From positions 5,321,001 through 5,385,000 of the forward strand of contig NZ_AP021903.1 of the NCBI RefSeq assembly GCF_018326005.1: a DNA stretch of 64,000 nt, given 5' to 3'. This stretch comes from Pseudomonas sp. Seg1 (GTDB lineage Bacteria > Pseudomonadota > Gammaproteobacteria > Pseudomonadales > Pseudomonadaceae). Shown one piece after another: positions 20,734-30,662 of this stretch. Both the position numbers and the translations under genes were made by a program. Below the pieces are notes generated by a model. The model did no database searches. It worked only from the letters and a program-made list of their open reading frames with translations, and was not told where the DNA came from. Numbering within the stretch: position 1 is the first letter of the stretch; every line of letters starts with the position of its first letter.

Positions 20734-22206
20734 TTACTTCTTGTCGCGGCGCTTCTTGCTGGCTTTCTTGTTGTGCGACATCAAGCGACGCTTCTTGTTG
20801 ACCTGGCGGTCGGTCAGCGTGTTCTTGTTGCCTTCGTACGGGTTCTCGCCGCCCTTGAACTCGATGCGAATCGGCGTACCGACCAGCTTCAGCACGCGGC
20901 GATAAGTGTTCTCCAGATAGCGCACGTACGACTTCGGCACTTTCTCGATCTGGTTACCGTGAATCACGATGATCGGCGGGTTCGCACCACCCAAGTGGGC
21001 ATAACGCAGCTTGATCCGGCGGTTGTTGACCATCGGAGGCGCGTGTTCGCCAACCGCGTCTTCGAGAATCTGGGTCAGACGGTTGGTCGGCCAGCGGGTG
21101 ACCGCCGACTTGAACGAGTTCTGCACGGAAGCGTAGAGGTTGCCCACGCCAGTACCGTGCAAGGCCGAGATGAAGTGGATGTCGGCGTAATCAACGAAGA
21201 ACAGTCGACGTTGCAGCTCGACCTTCACGAAGTCGCGCTCGCTCGGCGTCATGCCGTCCCACTTGTTGATCGCGATAACCAGCGCACGACCCGATTCGAT
21301 GGCGAAGCCCAACAGGTTGAGGTCGTGATCGACCACGCCTTCGCGGGCGTCCATCACGAAGATCACCACGTTGGCGTCTTTGATCGCCTGCAGGGTTTTG
21401 ACCACGGAGAATTTTTCGACTTCTTCGTGGATCTTGCCGCGCTTGCGCACACCGGCGGTGTCGATCAGCGTGTACTTCTCTTCATTCCGTTCGAACGGGA
21501 TGTAGATACTGTCACGCGTGGTGCCGGGTTGGTCGTAGACGATGACCCGGTCTTCACCAAGCATGCGGTTGACCAGCGTCGATTTGCCGACGTTCGGACG
21601 GCCGATGATGGCGATCTTGATCCCGTCTTTTTCGCTCGGGCCAGGAATGCGCTTGGCTTCCTCGCCTTCGGCGACGATCTCTTCTTCTTCGCCTTCAGCA
21701 GGCTCGTCATCATCACGCGGGAAATCGCCAAGGGCGGCTTCCAGCAATTGCGTGATGCCGCGACCGTGAGCACCCGCGATCGGGATCGCGTGGCCCATGC
21801 CCAGCGGGGCGAACTCGGCGCGAGCCATTTCCGGGTCGATGTTGTCGACCTTGTTGGCGACCACGTGGGAACGCTTGTTACGTTTGCGCAGGTGCTCGGC
21901 GATCATCTGGTCGGCGGCGGTGAAACCGGCCTTGGCATCTACCAGGAACAGAACAACATCTGCCTCTTCAATGGCCAGCAGCGACTGCTCGGCCATTTTT
22001 TCGTCCATACCGTGCTCGTCACCGGAGATACCACCGGTGTCGATCAGAATGTAGGAACGCCCTTGCCACTTGGCCTCACCGTACTGGCGATCACGGGTCA
22101 GACCGGACAAGTCGCCGACGATGGCGTCGCGAGTCCTGGTCAGGCGGTTGAACAAGGTGGATTTGCCGACGTTCGGTCGGCCCACCAGGGCGATTACGGG
22201 AACCAT
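20734..22206 (-). CDS. der: Ribosome-assembly GTPase Der (EngA)
   Basis: Der is an essential GTPase with two G domains that helps mature the 50S subunit. ATG 22206 (MVPVIALVG) is preferred over the GTG at 22218 because GGAG sits 6 bases before it, giving 490 residues. G1 motifs GRPNVGKST occur at about 8 and 200; NKVD (about 117) and NKWD (about 313) are the base-specificity motifs. An acidic linker of Glu residues separates the domains (about 165-185), followed by a C-terminal KH-like domain and a Lys/Arg-rich tail. It lies downstream of bamB, separated by a 135-bp gap with three hairpins. Confidence 0.98.
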   Translation of the reverse strand: MVPVIALVGRPNVGKSTLFNRLTRTRDAIVGDLSGLTRDRQYGEAKWQGRSYILIDTGGISGDEHGMDEKMAEQSLLAIEEADVVLFLVDAKAGFTAADQMIAEHLRKRNKRSHVVANKVDNIDPEMARAEFAPLGMGHAIPIAGAHGRGITQLLEAALGDFPRDDDEPAEGEEEEIVAEGEEAKRIPGPSEKDGIKIAIIGRPNVGKSTLVNRMLGEDRVIVYDQPGTTRDSIYIPFERNEEKYTLIDTAGVRKRGKIHEEVEKFSVVKTLQAIKDANVVIFVMDAREGVVDHDLNLLGFAIESGRALVIAINKWDGMTPSERDFVKVELQRRLFFVDYADIHFISALHGTGVGNLYASVQNSFKSAVTRWPTNRLTQILEDAVGEHAPPMVNNRRIKLRYAHLGGANPPIIVIHGNQIEKVPKSYVRYLENTYRRVLKLVGTPIRIEFKGGENPYEGNKNTLTDRQVNKKRRLMSHNKKASKKRRDKK

Positions 22207-22241
22207 GCGGCTCTCCACTTCGTTATTTCAGAAAATACAAA

Positions 22242-22334
22242 AGCCGCTGCGAGGCAGCGGCTGGTGCTCGGGGCAACACCCATGGGTGCTGCAAGCCTTG
22301 TAAATACAAGGCCGCTTGGGGATTAACCCCAAGC
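22242..22334 (-). other. Three consecutive hairpins between bamB and der
   Basis: Perfect stems occur at 22242-22250/22254-22262 (AGCCGCTGC), 22295-22300/22307-22312 (GCCTTG) and 22314-22321/22327-22334 (GCTTGGGG). They fill most of the bamB-der gap. Only weak T tracts follow, so they probably modulate or process the message rather than end it. Confidence 0.6.
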
Positions 22335-22341
22335 ATAGTTG

Positions 22342-23493
22342 TTACTTGATGGTCAGGGCTTCCAGTTTGCCGCTGTTGCCATACACATAAATCGTGTCAC
22401 CCACCACCAGCGGACGGGCACGCAGGCCGTCGCTGTCGATGCGCTCACGGCCGACGAAACGACCGTCAACCTGACTCAGCAGGTGCAGATAACCTTCCAG
22501 GTCACCCACTGCCACGTAGCTGGAGAACACTTCCGGAGCCGACAACTGACGGCGAGCCAGCGAATCGTTGCTCCACAGCGCAGTGGTGGAACGCTCGTCG
22601 ACGCCTTCAACGGTGCCCGAGGACAGGCTCACGTAAACGCTGCCGAAACCCTGGGCAATACCGGCGTAGCTCGACGCATCGCGCTGCCAGAGTTGACGAC
22701 CGCTCTCCAGATCCAGTGCCGCCACGCGACCCTGATAGCTGGCAACGTACAGCGTACCGCCGGACAGCAGCAGGCCGCCGTCGATGTCGACCACGCGCTC
22801 CAGTTCCGAACGACCCTGTGGAATCGCGATCCGTTGTTCCCACACCGGCACGCCGTTGGAGATGTCCAGAGCGACCACTTTGCCGGTCGACAGGCCAGCC
22901 ACCGCGAGGCGGTTGGTCACCAGCGGTGCACTGGTGCCACGCAGGGTCAGAACGGCAGGCGTGCTGTCATACACCCAGCGTTGCGTACCGGTGGAGGCAT
23001 CCAGACCGATCAGACGATCGTCCTGAGTCTGAACCACCACCACGTCGCCGTTGTTGGCCGGCGGCGCAAGGACTTCGCTGTTGACGCGAGCACGCCACTT
23101 CTCTTCACCATTGCTGGTATCCAGAGCGACCACTTCGCCACGCAGAGTGCCGATCAGAACCAGACCGTAACCCACGCCAACGGCGCCGGAGACAGGCAGA
23201 TCGAGATCCTGCTTCCACTTCACGTCGCCATTGCCGCGATCCATGGCCATCACCACGCCGGTCACATCAGCGGCGTAGATGGTGTCACCGTCGATCGCCG
23301 GCACCAGCATGTTGTAGGTTTCGCCCTGACCGTCACCGATCGAACGACTCCACTGCTTGTGCAGAACCACTTCTTCTTTGAAGTCGGTCAGTTCAGCCGG
23401 TGGCAATTCTTTTTTACTGTTGCTGCTGCAACCCGCGGCCAGAAGGGCCAGAGCCAGCAATGCTGCATGCTTCCAACGGATCACGTCACGCAT
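22342..23493 (-). CDS. bamB: Outer-membrane protein assembly factor BamB
   Basis: BamB is a lipoprotein of the BAM complex that binds BamA and helps insert beta-barrel proteins. The start is ATG 23493 (MRDVIRWKHAALL); the lipobox LAAGCSS puts the lipid-modified Cys at about 21. The remainder is an eight-bladed beta-propeller with repeated Gly-x-x-x-ALD-x-x-[ST]-G patterns, such as VVALDTSNGEEKW and VAALDLESGRQLW. The length of 383 residues is normal. It overlaps the upstream yfgM gene by 8 bp and precedes der, the order conserved across gammaproteobacteria. Confidence 0.97.
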   Translation of the reverse strand: MRDVIRWKHAALLALALLAAGCSSNSKKELPPAELTDFKEEVVLHKQWSRSIGDGQGETYNMLVPAIDGDTIYAADVTGVVMAMDRGNGDVKWKQDLDLPVSGAVGVGYGLVLIGTLRGEVVALDTSNGEEKWRARVNSEVLAPPANNGDVVVVQTQDDRLIGLDASTGTQRWVYDSTPAVLTLRGTSAPLVTNRLAVAGLSTGKVVALDISNGVPVWEQRIAIPQGRSELERVVDIDGGLLLSGGTLYVASYQGRVAALDLESGRQLWQRDASSYAGIAQGFGSVYVSLSSGTVEGVDERSTTALWSNDSLARRQLSAPEVFSSYVAVGDLEGYLHLLSQVDGRFVGRERIDSDGLRARPLVVGDTIYVYGNSGKLEALTIK

Positions 23494-24127
23494 CCCCTTT
23501 GGCCAGGTCGTCGAGCTTGATTTGAAGGCCACCGACCGCCGCTTCATCCGACAGTGCCGCCTTGGCTTTTTGATACGCCTTGTTCGCGTCATCGGTACGG
23601 CCCAGCTGTACCAGCAGGTCGCCCTTGAGTTCTTCGCGAGTGGCCAGGAACGCTTTGTCGGCGTCGCCGTCGAGCAGTTTCAGGGCGTCTTCGGCCTTGT
23701 TCTGCGCGCCGAGCACCTGCGCCAGACGCTGACGGGCGATTTCGCCCAGCGCCGGGTTGGCCGGTTTGTCGACGATGGTTTTCAGCTCGGTCGCGGCGTC
23801 GTCCAGCTTGCCGCTGTCGACTGCAACCTTGGCCACGAACAGGCTGCCGTACTGTGCGTAGGCAGAACCGCCGAACTCGCTATTGAGCTTGCCGGCCAGA
23901 TCTGCAACACGGGCAACATCAGGCTTGCCGTCAGGCGTCAGCGTGGTTTCCAGCAATTGCTGATAGAGCACCGAGGCGCCTTGCGACTGGTTGCTCTGAT
24001 ACTTGTGATAAGCCTGCCAGCCGAACACGATGACCAGCGCCAACAGGCCGCCGGTGACCAGAGGTTTGCCGTTGCGTGTCCACCAGTCCTTCAAATCCGC
24101 CAACTGTTCGTCTTCGGTACTCGACAC
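23486..24127 (-). CDS. yfgM: YfgM-like TPR membrane protein
   Basis: The 213-residue protein has a cytoplasmic N-terminal segment, one transmembrane helix (about 22-40, VTGGLLALVIVFGWQAY) and a periplasmic tail of TPR-like helices. In E. coli YfgM is attached to the SecYEG translocon and hands clients to periplasmic chaperones. It sits between hisS and bamB, its conserved place, with a 41-bp gap to hisS and an overlap with bamB that implies translational coupling. Confidence 0.92.
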   Translation of the reverse strand: MSSTEDEQLADLKDWWTRNGKPLVTGGLLALVIVFGWQAYHKYQSNQSQGASVLYQQLLETTLTPDGKPDVARVADLAGKLNSEFGGSAYAQYGSLFVAKVAVDSGKLDDAATELKTIVDKPANPALGEIARQRLAQVLGAQNKAEDALKLLDGDADKAFLATREELKGDLLVQLGRTDDANKAYQKAKAALSDEAAVGGLQIKLDDLAKGDA

Positions 24128-24168
24128 CCCAATACTCCTTAATCGCTAAATCGGCTGTTTAGACAGCT

Positions 24169-25458
24169 TCAACCCTGCACGACGCAGGTGGCCAGGTGAG
24201 CGGCGAGCGCATCCCAGGCAATGCTTTGTTGTTCGCCCTGGCCACGCAGGGGTTTGAAACCTACCACTTGCTGGGCCATTTCGTCGTCACCGAGGATCAG
24301 CGCGTACAGCGCACCGCTCTTGTCGGCCTTCTTGAACTGGCTCTTGAAGCTACCGGCGCCGGCATTGACTTGCAGGCGCAGGTTTGGAAGTTGATCGCGA
24401 ACACGTTCGGCCAGTTTCAGACCGGCCAGCTCGGCCGCTTCACCGAAGGCGCAGAGGTAGACATCGACCTGACGGGAGATTTCTTCCGGGATCTGCTCAA
24501 GGGTTTCGAGCATCAGCACCAGGCGCTCGATACCCATGGCGAAACCGACGCCAGTGGTTGGCTTGCCACCCATCTGCTCGACCAGACCGTCATAACGGCC
24601 GCCCGCGCACACGGTACCCTGGGCACCCAGCTTGTCGGTGACCCACTCAAAAACGGTTTTGCTGTAGTAATCGAGGCCACGCACCAGCTTCGGGTTGAGC
24701 ACGTAAGGAATGCCGACGGCATCCAGACGGGCCTTCAAGCCTTCGAAGTGGGCACGGGATTCGTCGTCGAGGTAGTCGGCCATTTTCGGCGCATCGACCA
24801 GCACGGCCTGGGTGTCGGCATTTTTGGTGTCGAGCACGCGCAGCGGGTTGGTTTTCAGACGACGCTGGCTGTCTTCGTCGAGCTTGTCGTGGTGCGCCGA
24901 GAGGTACTCGACCAGCGCTTCACGATAACGACCACGGGACTCGCTGGTGCCGAGGCTGTTGAGTTCGAGTTTGACCGCATCACGAATGCCCAGCTCGCCC
25001 CACAGGCGCCAGGTCATGATGATCAGTTCGGCATCGATGTCCGGACCGTCGAGGTTGAACACCTCAAGACCGATCTGGTGGAACTGGCGATAACGGCCTT
25101 TTTGCGGACGCTCGTGGCGGAACATCGGGCCGATGTACCAAAGCTTCTGCACCTGACCACCGCCGGTGATGCCGTGCTCGAGCACAGCGCGCACGCACGC
25201 GGCAGTGCCTTCCGGACGCAGGGTCAGGGAGTCGCCGTTGCGGTCTTCGAAGGTGTACATCTCCTTTTCGACGATGTCGGTCACTTCACCGATGGAGCGC
25301 TTGAACAGCTCGGTGAACTCGACGATCGGCATGCGGATCTGCTTGTAACCGTAGTTATCCAGCAGGCGCGCAACGGTGCTCTCGAAATAGCGCCACAGCG
25401 GGGTCTGCTCGGGCAGGATGTCGTTCATGCCACGAATGGCTTGCAGAGACTTGCTCAC
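24169..25458 (-). CDS. hisS: Histidyl-tRNA synthetase
   Basis: This class II synthetase charges tRNA-His in the cytoplasm. Its 429 residues are the usual length. Motif 2 is around [16 protein letters not shown] (about 113), the histidine-specific loop has the [14 protein letters not shown] stretch (about 258), and motif 3 is GFAMGIERL (about 312). The C-terminal anticodon-binding domain follows from about 335. It starts at ATG 25458, 36 bp after ispG. Confidence 0.98.
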   Translation of the reverse strand: MSKSLQAIRGMNDILPEQTPLWRYFESTVARLLDNYGYKQIRMPIVEFTELFKRSIGEVTDIVEKEMYTFEDRNGDSLTLRPEGTAACVRAVLEHGITGGGQVQKLWYIGPMFRHERPQKGRYRQFHQIGLEVFNLDGPDIDAELIIMTWRLWGELGIRDAVKLELNSLGTSESRGRYREALVEYLSAHHDKLDEDSQRRLKTNPLRVLDTKNADTQAVLVDAPKMADYLDDESRAHFEGLKARLDAVGIPYVLNPKLVRGLDYYSKTVFEWVTDKLGAQGTVCAGGRYDGLVEQMGGKPTTGVGFAMGIERLVLMLETLEQIPEEISRQVDVYLCAFGEAAELAGLKLAERVRDQLPNLRLQVNAGAGSFKSQFKKADKSGALYALILGDDEMAQQVVGFKPLRGQGEQQSIAWDALAAHLATCVVQG

Positions 25459-25494
25459 TTTAAATCCTTAAATTCGTTCGGCTTTCAGTCAGGC

Positions 25495-26604
25495 TCAGCC
25501 GCGCGCGATAACCGCTGCGTCAGCTTCGACCTTTTCGGCCGCTTTCTCGCGGATCAGCCTTTCCAGCTCATCCACCAGATTGTCATTCGTCAGTTTCTGC
25601 GACGGTTTGCCGTCGATGTAAATCAGGTTTGGCGTGCCGCCGGTCAAGCCGATATGGGCTTCCTTGGCTTCGCCGGGGCCGTTGACCACACAACCGATCA
25701 CCGCGACATCCAGCGGCACCAGCAGGTCTTCAAGGCGCCCTTCCAGCTCGTTCATGGTCTTGACCACATCGAAGTTCTGCCGCGAGCAGCTCGGGCAGGC
25801 GATGAAGTTGATGCCACGGGAACGCAGATGCAAAGACTTGAGAATGTCGTAACCGACCTTCACTTCCTCGACCGGGTCGGCCGCCAACGAGATGCGGATA
25901 GTATCGCCAATCCCCTCGGCGAGCAGCATACCTAGGCCCACGGCGGATTTCACTGTGCCCGAACGCAATCCACCGGCTTCGGTGATGCCCAGGTGCAGCG
26001 GCTGAACGATTTCCTTGGCCAGCAAACGGTAGGCTTCGACGGCCATGAACACGTCGGAGGCCTTCACGCTGACCTTGAAGTCCTGGAAATTCAGGCGTTC
26101 GAGGTGTTCGACGTGGCGCAGAGCGGACTCGACCAGCGCCGCTGGCGTCGGCTCGCCGTATTTTTTTTGCAGGTCTTTTTCCAGCGAACCGGCGTTGACG
26201 CCGATGCGGATCGGAATCCCGCGATCACGGGCGGCATCGACCACGGCACGCACGCGGTCTTCACGACCGATGTTGCCCGGGTTGATCCGCAGGCAGTCCA
26301 CACCCAGTTCGGCTACGCGCAAAGCGATCTTGTAGTCGAAGTGAATGTCGGCAACCAGCGGCACCTTGACCAGTTGCTTGATTCGGCCGAACGCCTCGGC
26401 GGCGTCCATGTCCGGCACCGATACGCGGACGATGTCGACACCGGCGGCTTCCAGACGATTGATCTGCGCAACGGTGGCGGCAACATCATTGGTGTCGCTG
26501 TTGGTCATGCTCTGCACAGCGATCGGCGCATCGCCGCCCACCGGCACATTGCCGACCCAGATCTTGCGCGAAACGCGACGTTTGATTGGAGATTCGCCGT
26601 GCAT
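25495..26604 (-). CDS. ispG: 4-Hydroxy-3-methylbut-2-enyl diphosphate synthase
   Basis: IspG (GcpE) makes HMBPP from MEcPP, the penultimate step of the MEP isoprenoid pathway, using a [4Fe-4S] cluster. The 369 residues comprise a TIM barrel starting at [12 protein letters not shown] (about 27) and a C-terminal cluster domain with CPSC (about 269) and CVVNGPGE (about 304). It lies 3 bp after rodZ in the conserved run. The need for Fe-S supply is met by the isc operon 4 kb away. Confidence 0.98.
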   Translation of the reverse strand: MHGESPIKRRVSRKIWVGNVPVGGDAPIAVQSMTNSDTNDVAATVAQINRLEAAGVDIVRVSVPDMDAAEAFGRIKQLVKVPLVADIHFDYKIALRVAELGVDCLRINPGNIGREDRVRAVVDAARDRGIPIRIGVNAGSLEKDLQKKYGEPTPAALVESALRHVEHLERLNFQDFKVSVKASDVFMAVEAYRLLAKEIVQPLHLGITEAGGLRSGTVKSAVGLGMLLAEGIGDTIRISLAADPVEEVKVGYDILKSLHLRSRGINFIACPSCSRQNFDVVKTMNELEGRLEDLLVPLDVAVIGCVVNGPGEAKEAHIGLTGGTPNLIYIDGKPSQKLTNDNLVDELERLIREKAAEKVEADAAVIARG

Positions 26605-26607
26605 GAC

Positions 26608-27648
26608 TTATTGACCCAACTTCAGGCGAGCAGTCTCGCCACTGGTGAACGGAGCGACATCGACCGGCTGGCCGTTGTAGCTGACCTGCGCGCCACGGGC
26701 ATAGCCCAGGCGCACGGCAAACGGTGGCTTGCCGGCAACCGCCAGGCTGTCGCCTTTACGCTTCAGGCCACTGAACAGAACTTTGCCGCTGCCGTCGCTG
26801 ACCTGGGTCCAGCAATCGGCGACGAACTGTACCGACACCTGGCCTTGACCGGCCACCGGAGCGGCTGCGGCAGGAGCGCTGATCGTCGGGGCCACTGGCG
26901 CGGTGACAGTCGGCGCTGGCGTGCTCGGAACAGTTGGTGCCGGAGTAGCAGGCGTGGCAACAACCGGGGCGGGCGTATGAACCGGTGCTGCGGGCGTTGC
27001 GCTCGGAGCAGTTGGAGCAACCGGTGCAGTTGCTGGCGCAGCAGGCTCGGCACCGGTCGATTCAGCGGTGGTTTCCGACTGCGGCAGGGCCAGAGCGGTC
27101 GCGCCCTCCGCCTGACCTTCAGCGACAGCCTGATCTTCCGGCTCGTCGATCGGGTGAATCTGGGTGGTGCCATCGGCGCCTTCGACTTCGACGTGCTCCG
27201 GGGCCAGAGTGGTCAAGTCTTTGCTCCGCAGCGAGGTCTGATCCTGCCACCAGACGAAACCGCCGCCGATGACCGCGATCAGCAACAGCAGGCTGACGAT
27301 ACGCAAAATAGTGTGGGACACCCGCACCGGCTCTTCGATACGGCCCAGCGCATGGACGTTGCTGCCCTGGGAATCGGTGCCGGTGGACTGGTCGAATTGC
27401 TGAACCAGAACGGTCTGATCCATACCGAGCAACTTGGCATAGGCGCGAATGTAACCGCGAGCGAAGGTATGCCCCGGCAGCTTGTCGAAGGCGCCGGCTT
27501 CAAGATTGCTCAGGGAAGTCACGGTGAGGTTGAGCTTGAGGGCCACTTCGGCCAGCGACCAGCCATTGCTTTCGCGGGCCTGGCGCAGGGTCTCACCGGG
27601 GTTAACGCGATTCGCTGCTACAACTTCGGGATGCGCCGCTTTCATCAT
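26608..27648 (-). CDS. rodZ: RodZ-like cell-shape protein (HTH, TM, DUF4115)
   Basis: RodZ links the MreB cytoskeleton to the membrane in rod-shaped bacteria. The 346-residue product has an N-terminal XRE-like helix-turn-helix (about 17-85), a transmembrane helix (about 115-132, ILRIVSLLLLIAVIGG), a long Ala/Pro/Thr-rich periplasmic linker (about 180-265) and a C-terminal DUF4115 beta domain. Two adjacent ATG codons (27648 and 27645) can start it; GGAG is better spaced to the second. It overlaps pilW by 4 bp (ATGA), implying coupled translation. Confidence 0.93.
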   Translation of the reverse strand: MMKAAHPEVVAANRVNPGETLRQARESNGWSLAEVALKLNLTVTSLSNLEAGAFDKLPGHTFARGYIRAYAKLLGMDQTVLVQQFDQSTGTDSQGSNVHALGRIEEPVRVSHTILRIVSLLLLIAVIGGGFVWWQDQTSLRSKDLTTLAPEHVEVEGADGTTQIHPIDEPEDQAVAEGQAEGATALALPQSETTAESTGAEPAAPATAPVAPTAPSATPAAPVHTPAPVVATPATPAPTVPSTPAPTVTAPVAPTISAPAAAAPVAGQGQVSVQFVADCWTQVSDGSGKVLFSGLKRKGDSLAVAGKPPFAVRLGYARGAQVSYNGQPVDVAPFTSGETARLKLGQ

Positions 27649-28403
27649 TGCTCCGACAGGTATTGCTGATATTCCGGCGTACCGGGATAGAGTCGTTTTA
27701 ATTGCAGGCCGTAACTGGCGGCCTTGTCGCGATCTTCAAACACTTTTGCCAGCCGAACGCCGAGCAATAGACTACGTGCATTTTGCTCGGTTAGCAGGCT
27801 GAAACGGTCGTAATAGTCACGCGCGGGCACATAATGCCTGTCTTCGAAGGACAACTCAGCCATTTCCAGCAATGCACGCGGTTGTTGACGGTTCAAACGC
27901 AGGGCCTTTTCCAGCTGCTGCTGCGCCAACTCACGCTGCCCCAGCTTGGATGCGGTCATGCCGAGGTTCTCGAATACACGCGAACGCTCAGGATACAGGG
28001 TATCGGCGGCGGCCTGTTCAAAACGCTCGTAGGCTTCCTTATAACGCTGTTCTTCGTAGAGAAAACTGCCGTAGTTGTTGAGGATGCGCGCATCAGCGGG
28101 ACGGGAGGACAAGGCTTTTCGGAAGTGCTCGTCGGCCAGTTTCGGCTCCATTTCGGCCTGAAACACCAGACCGAGGGCAGCATTGGCGTCGGGATCGGAG
28201 CTATCCAGATCCAGTGCTTTCTTCAGCGGCACCTTGGCCCGCTCGGTCATGCCCTGCTGCAAATACCCCAGCCCCAACTGCACATAGGCAGCCCGCGCTT
28301 CATCGCGGCCCTTGCTGGTCTTCATCGGGTTGTAGTCACCCGACAGGACACAACCAGCACTCAGGCTGGCCAACAGCAACAGCAGCGCAAAGCGCAGGGA
28401 CAT
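27645..28403 (-). CDS. pilW: Type IV pilus biogenesis lipoprotein PilW (PilF)
   Basis: This outer-membrane pilotin is needed for multimerisation of the PilQ secretin. The 252 residues begin with a lipoprotein signal (lipobox LSAGC, Cys about 18), followed by six TPR-like repeats (for example DPDANAALGLVFQAEM and PADARILNNYGSFLYEE). It sits between rlmN (12 bp) and rodZ (4-bp overlap), the order seen throughout Pseudomonas. Confidence 0.95.
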   Translation of the reverse strand: MSLRFALLLLLASLSAGCVLSGDYNPMKTSKGRDEARAAYVQLGLGYLQQGMTERAKVPLKKALDLDSSDPDANAALGLVFQAEMEPKLADEHFRKALSSRPADARILNNYGSFLYEEQRYKEAYERFEQAAADTLYPERSRVFENLGMTASKLGQRELAQQQLEKALRLNRQQPRALLEMAELSFEDRHYVPARDYYDRFSLLTEQNARSLLLGVRLAKVFEDRDKAASYGLQLKRLYPGTPEYQQYLSEQ

Positions 28404-28415
28404 AGAGATCCTCTC

Positions 28416-29564
28416 TTAGTTAGTGTTCGCGGCGTTCTGTGCCAGATCGCTGTCGGCGCTCAACTCACGCACCGCGATGTAACGTTCGCTGCGACGGGTG
28501 CGATCCAGCACCTGCCCTACCAATTGACCACATGCGGCATCGATGTCTTCACCACGGGTGGTGCGGACAGTGACGTTGAAACCGGCCTGATGCAACTGAT
28601 CCTGGAAACGACGGATCGCGTTGTTGCTTGGCCGCTCGTAACCGGAGTGCGGGAACGGGTTGAACGGGATCAGGTTGATCTTGCATGGAATATTCTTCAG
28701 CAGCTCGATCATCTCAACGGCGTGTTCGACCTTGTCGTTGATGTCCTTGAGCAAGGTGTACTCGATGGTCAGCACACGTTTCTCGCCAAGGGCGGACATG
28801 TAGCGCTGGCACGACTCTAGCAGCATCTTAAGCGGATATTTCTTGTTGATCGGCACCAATTGGTTACGCAATGCGTCATTCGGTGCGTGCAGGGACAACG
28901 CCAGGGATACGTCGATGTGCTTGGCCAGCTCATCGATCATCGGCACCACACCCGAGGTGGACAGGGTCACGCGGCGCTTGGAGATCCCGTAGCCCAGATC
29001 ATCCATCATCAGATGCATGGCGGCGACGACGTTGTCGAAGTTCAGCAGCGGCTCACCCATACCCATCATCACCACGTTGGTGATGGCACGGTCGACGGTG
29101 GCCGGGACACTGCCGAAAGATTTGTTGGCAATCCACACCTGACCGATGACTTCGGCGGCGGTGAGGTTGCTATTGAAGCCTTGCTTGCCGGTGGAGCAGA
29201 AACTGCAATCCAGGGCACAGCCTGCCTGGGACGAAACGCACAAAGTGCCGCGTTTGCCCTGGGGAATGTACACGGTCTCGACGCAGCTGCCGGACGCCAC
29301 GCGCACCACCCATTTACGGGTGCCGTCGCTGGAGATGTCCTCGCTGACCACTTCCGGACCACGGACCTCAGCAATCGCCTTGAGCTTGTCGCGCAAGGCT
29401 TTGCTGACGTTCGTCATGGCGTCGAAATCATCGACGCCAAAGTGGTGAATCCATTTCATTACCTGACCGGCACGGAAACGCTTCTCCCCGATTGAGTCGA
29501 AGAATTTTTCCATTTCCGGCTGGGTCAGACCCAGCAGGTTTGTTTTAACAGTCGATGTAGTCAT
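28416..29564 (-). CDS. rlmN: Dual-specificity rRNA/tRNA adenine-C2 methyltransferase
   Basis: RlmN methylates C2 of A2503 in 23S rRNA and A37 of some tRNAs by a radical SAM mechanism with a Cys-methyl intermediate. The 382 residues include the cluster motif [14 protein letters not shown] (about 116-123), MGMGEPLLN (SAM contact, about 166) and the second catalytic Cys in AACGQL (about 350). The gene lies between ndk (28 bp) and pilW (12 bp). Confidence 0.98.
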   Translation of the reverse strand: MTTSTVKTNLLGLTQPEMEKFFDSIGEKRFRAGQVMKWIHHFGVDDFDAMTNVSKALRDKLKAIAEVRGPEVVSEDISSDGTRKWVVRVASGSCVETVYIPQGKRGTLCVSSQAGCALDCSFCSTGKQGFNSNLTAAEVIGQVWIANKSFGSVPATVDRAITNVVMMGMGEPLLNFDNVVAAMHLMMDDLGYGISKRRVTLSTSGVVPMIDELAKHIDVSLALSLHAPNDALRNQLVPINKKYPLKMLLESCQRYMSALGEKRVLTIEYTLLKDINDKVEHAVEMIELLKNIPCKINLIPFNPFPHSGYERPSNNAIRRFQDQLHQAGFNVTVRTTRGEDIDAACGQLVGQVLDRTRRSERYIAVRELSADSDLAQNAANTN

Positions 29565-29592
29565 GGATTCACCTTCACTCTTTAAGCAATGC

Positions 29593-30018
29593 TTAGCGAG
29601 TGGTTACTTCAGTAGCTGCGAAGAAGTACGAGATTTCGCGAGCAGCAGCGGCTTCGGAGTCCGAACCGTGAACAGCGTTGGCGTCGATGGAATCAGCGAA
29701 GTCAGCGCGGATGGTGCCGGCAGCAGCTTCTTTAGGGTTGGTAGCGCCCATCAGCTCACGGTTCAGAGCGATAGCGTTTTCGCCTTCCAGAACCTGAACA
29801 ACAACAGGACCGGAGATCATGAAAGCAACCAGGTCGCCGAAGAAACCACGAGCGCTGTGCTCAGCGTAGAAGCCTTCAGCCTCAGCTTTGGACAGTTGCT
29901 TCAGTTTCGAAGCTACAACGCGCAGGCCGGCTTTTTCGAAACGAGTGGTGATTTCGCCGATGACGTTTTTTGCAACAGCGTCAGGCTTGATGATGGAGAA
30001 AGTGCGTTGAACAGCCAT
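29593..30018 (-). CDS. ndk: Nucleoside diphosphate kinase
   Basis: Ndk transfers phosphate from ATP to NDPs through a phospho-histidine. The 141 residues are the standard bacterial length. The catalytic His is in NAVHGSDS (about 117). It starts the ndk-rlmN-pilW-rodZ-ispG-hisS-yfgM-bamB-der run. A TATAAT element lies in the gap to iscX, giving it its own promoter in addition to any read-through. Confidence 0.98.
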   Translation of the reverse strand: MAVQRTFSIIKPDAVAKNVIGEITTRFEKAGLRVVASKLKQLSKAEAEGFYAEHSARGFFGDLVAFMISGPVVVQVLEGENAIALNRELMGATNPKEAAAGTIRADFADSIDANAVHGSDSEAAAAREISYFFAATEVTTR

Positions 30019-30045
30019 GGTGTAACTCCAGAAACGGTAATTTGC

Positions 30046-30077
30046 GAAAAATTAAACCCGCGAATTATACGCGGGTT
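30046..30077 (-). terminator. Terminator of the isc operon
   Basis: AACCCGCG (30055-30062) and CGCGGGTT (30070-30077) form an 8-bp stem with a 7-base AT loop. On the minus strand a T-rich stretch follows. It lies 28 bases after the iscX stop. Confidence 0.7.
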
Positions 30078-30092
30078 CTTGGGTATTGCCTA
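30064..30092 (-). promoter_or_regulatory. ndk promoter embedded in the isc terminator
   Basis: On the minus strand TAGGCA (30092-30087), a 17-bp spacer and a perfect TATAAT (30069-30064) precede ndk. The -10 is in the loop of the terminator hairpin. The -35 matches 4 of 6 consensus bases. Confidence 0.6.
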
Positions 30093-30105
30093 ACCTGCGA
30101 GACGA

Positions 30106-30306
30106 TCAGTCCAATTCTTTGGCCCAGAGCTCCTGAACCGCTTCCAGCACCTTCTCGCCGACACGGCCAGAAGTGCTGTCGAAGTCAGGCAGATCCAGGA
30201 TCATCTGCTGCAAACGGACAAAACTTACAGAATACGGATCGACGCCGGCATGGGCCTCGGCCAGTTCTTCTGCAATACGTTGAACATCATTCCAACCGTA
30301 GCTCAT
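30106..30306 (-). CDS. iscX: Fe-S assembly protein IscX (YfhJ)
   Basis: IscX is a small acidic protein that binds IscS and iron and tunes the rate of cluster assembly. The 66 residues show the family pattern with a conserved Trp-Asn-Asp start (YGWNDVQRIAE), DPYSVSFVRL and LPDF-D. It is the last gene of the isc operon, 14 bp after fdx. Confidence 0.95.
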   Translation of the reverse strand: MSYGWNDVQRIAEELAEAHAGVDPYSVSFVRLQQMILDLPDFDSTSGRVGEKVLEAVQELWAKELD

Positions 30307-30320
30307 GACAGTCTTACCAG

Positions 30321-30662
30321 TCAGTGCGGCGCTTCGGCCGCATGGTTAAGCGAATATTTCGGAATTTCGACGGTGATGTCTTCTTCACCGACGATAGCCT
30401 GACAGGCCAGGCGCGACTGCGCTTCCAGACCCCAGGCACGATCGAGGAAGTCTTCTTCCAGCTCGTCAGCCTCTTCCATCGAGTCGAAACCCTCGCGGAT
30501 GATGCAGTGGCAAGTGGTGCAAGCGCAGACGCCGCCGCAGGCGCTTTCCATCTCGATGTGGTGTTCGTGGGCCAGTTCGAGAATCGATGTGCCGGGCGCA
30601 GCCTCGACCACCATGCCTTCAGGGCAGAACTTCTCGTGGGGCAGAAAAATGACCTGCGGCAT
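30321..30662 (-). CDS. fdx: ISC-type [2Fe-2S] ferredoxin
   Basis: This ferredoxin supplies electrons to cluster assembly on IscU. The 113 residues have the ligand Cys in ESACGGVCACTTCHC (about 39-51) and LACQAIV (about 88). Its ATG overlaps the hscA stop by one base (TGATG), indicating coupled translation. Confidence 0.97.
   Translation of the reverse strand: MPQVIFLPHEKFCPEGMVVEAAPGTSILELAHEHHIEMESACGGVCACTTCHCIIREGFDSMEEADELEEDFLDRAWGLEAQSRLACQAIVGEEDITVEIPKYSLNHAAEAPH

Noticed and set aside
20629..22326. Open frames opposite der, hisS, ispG-rodZ and hscA
   Set aside because: All mirror well-identified minus-strand genes and show no protein family.
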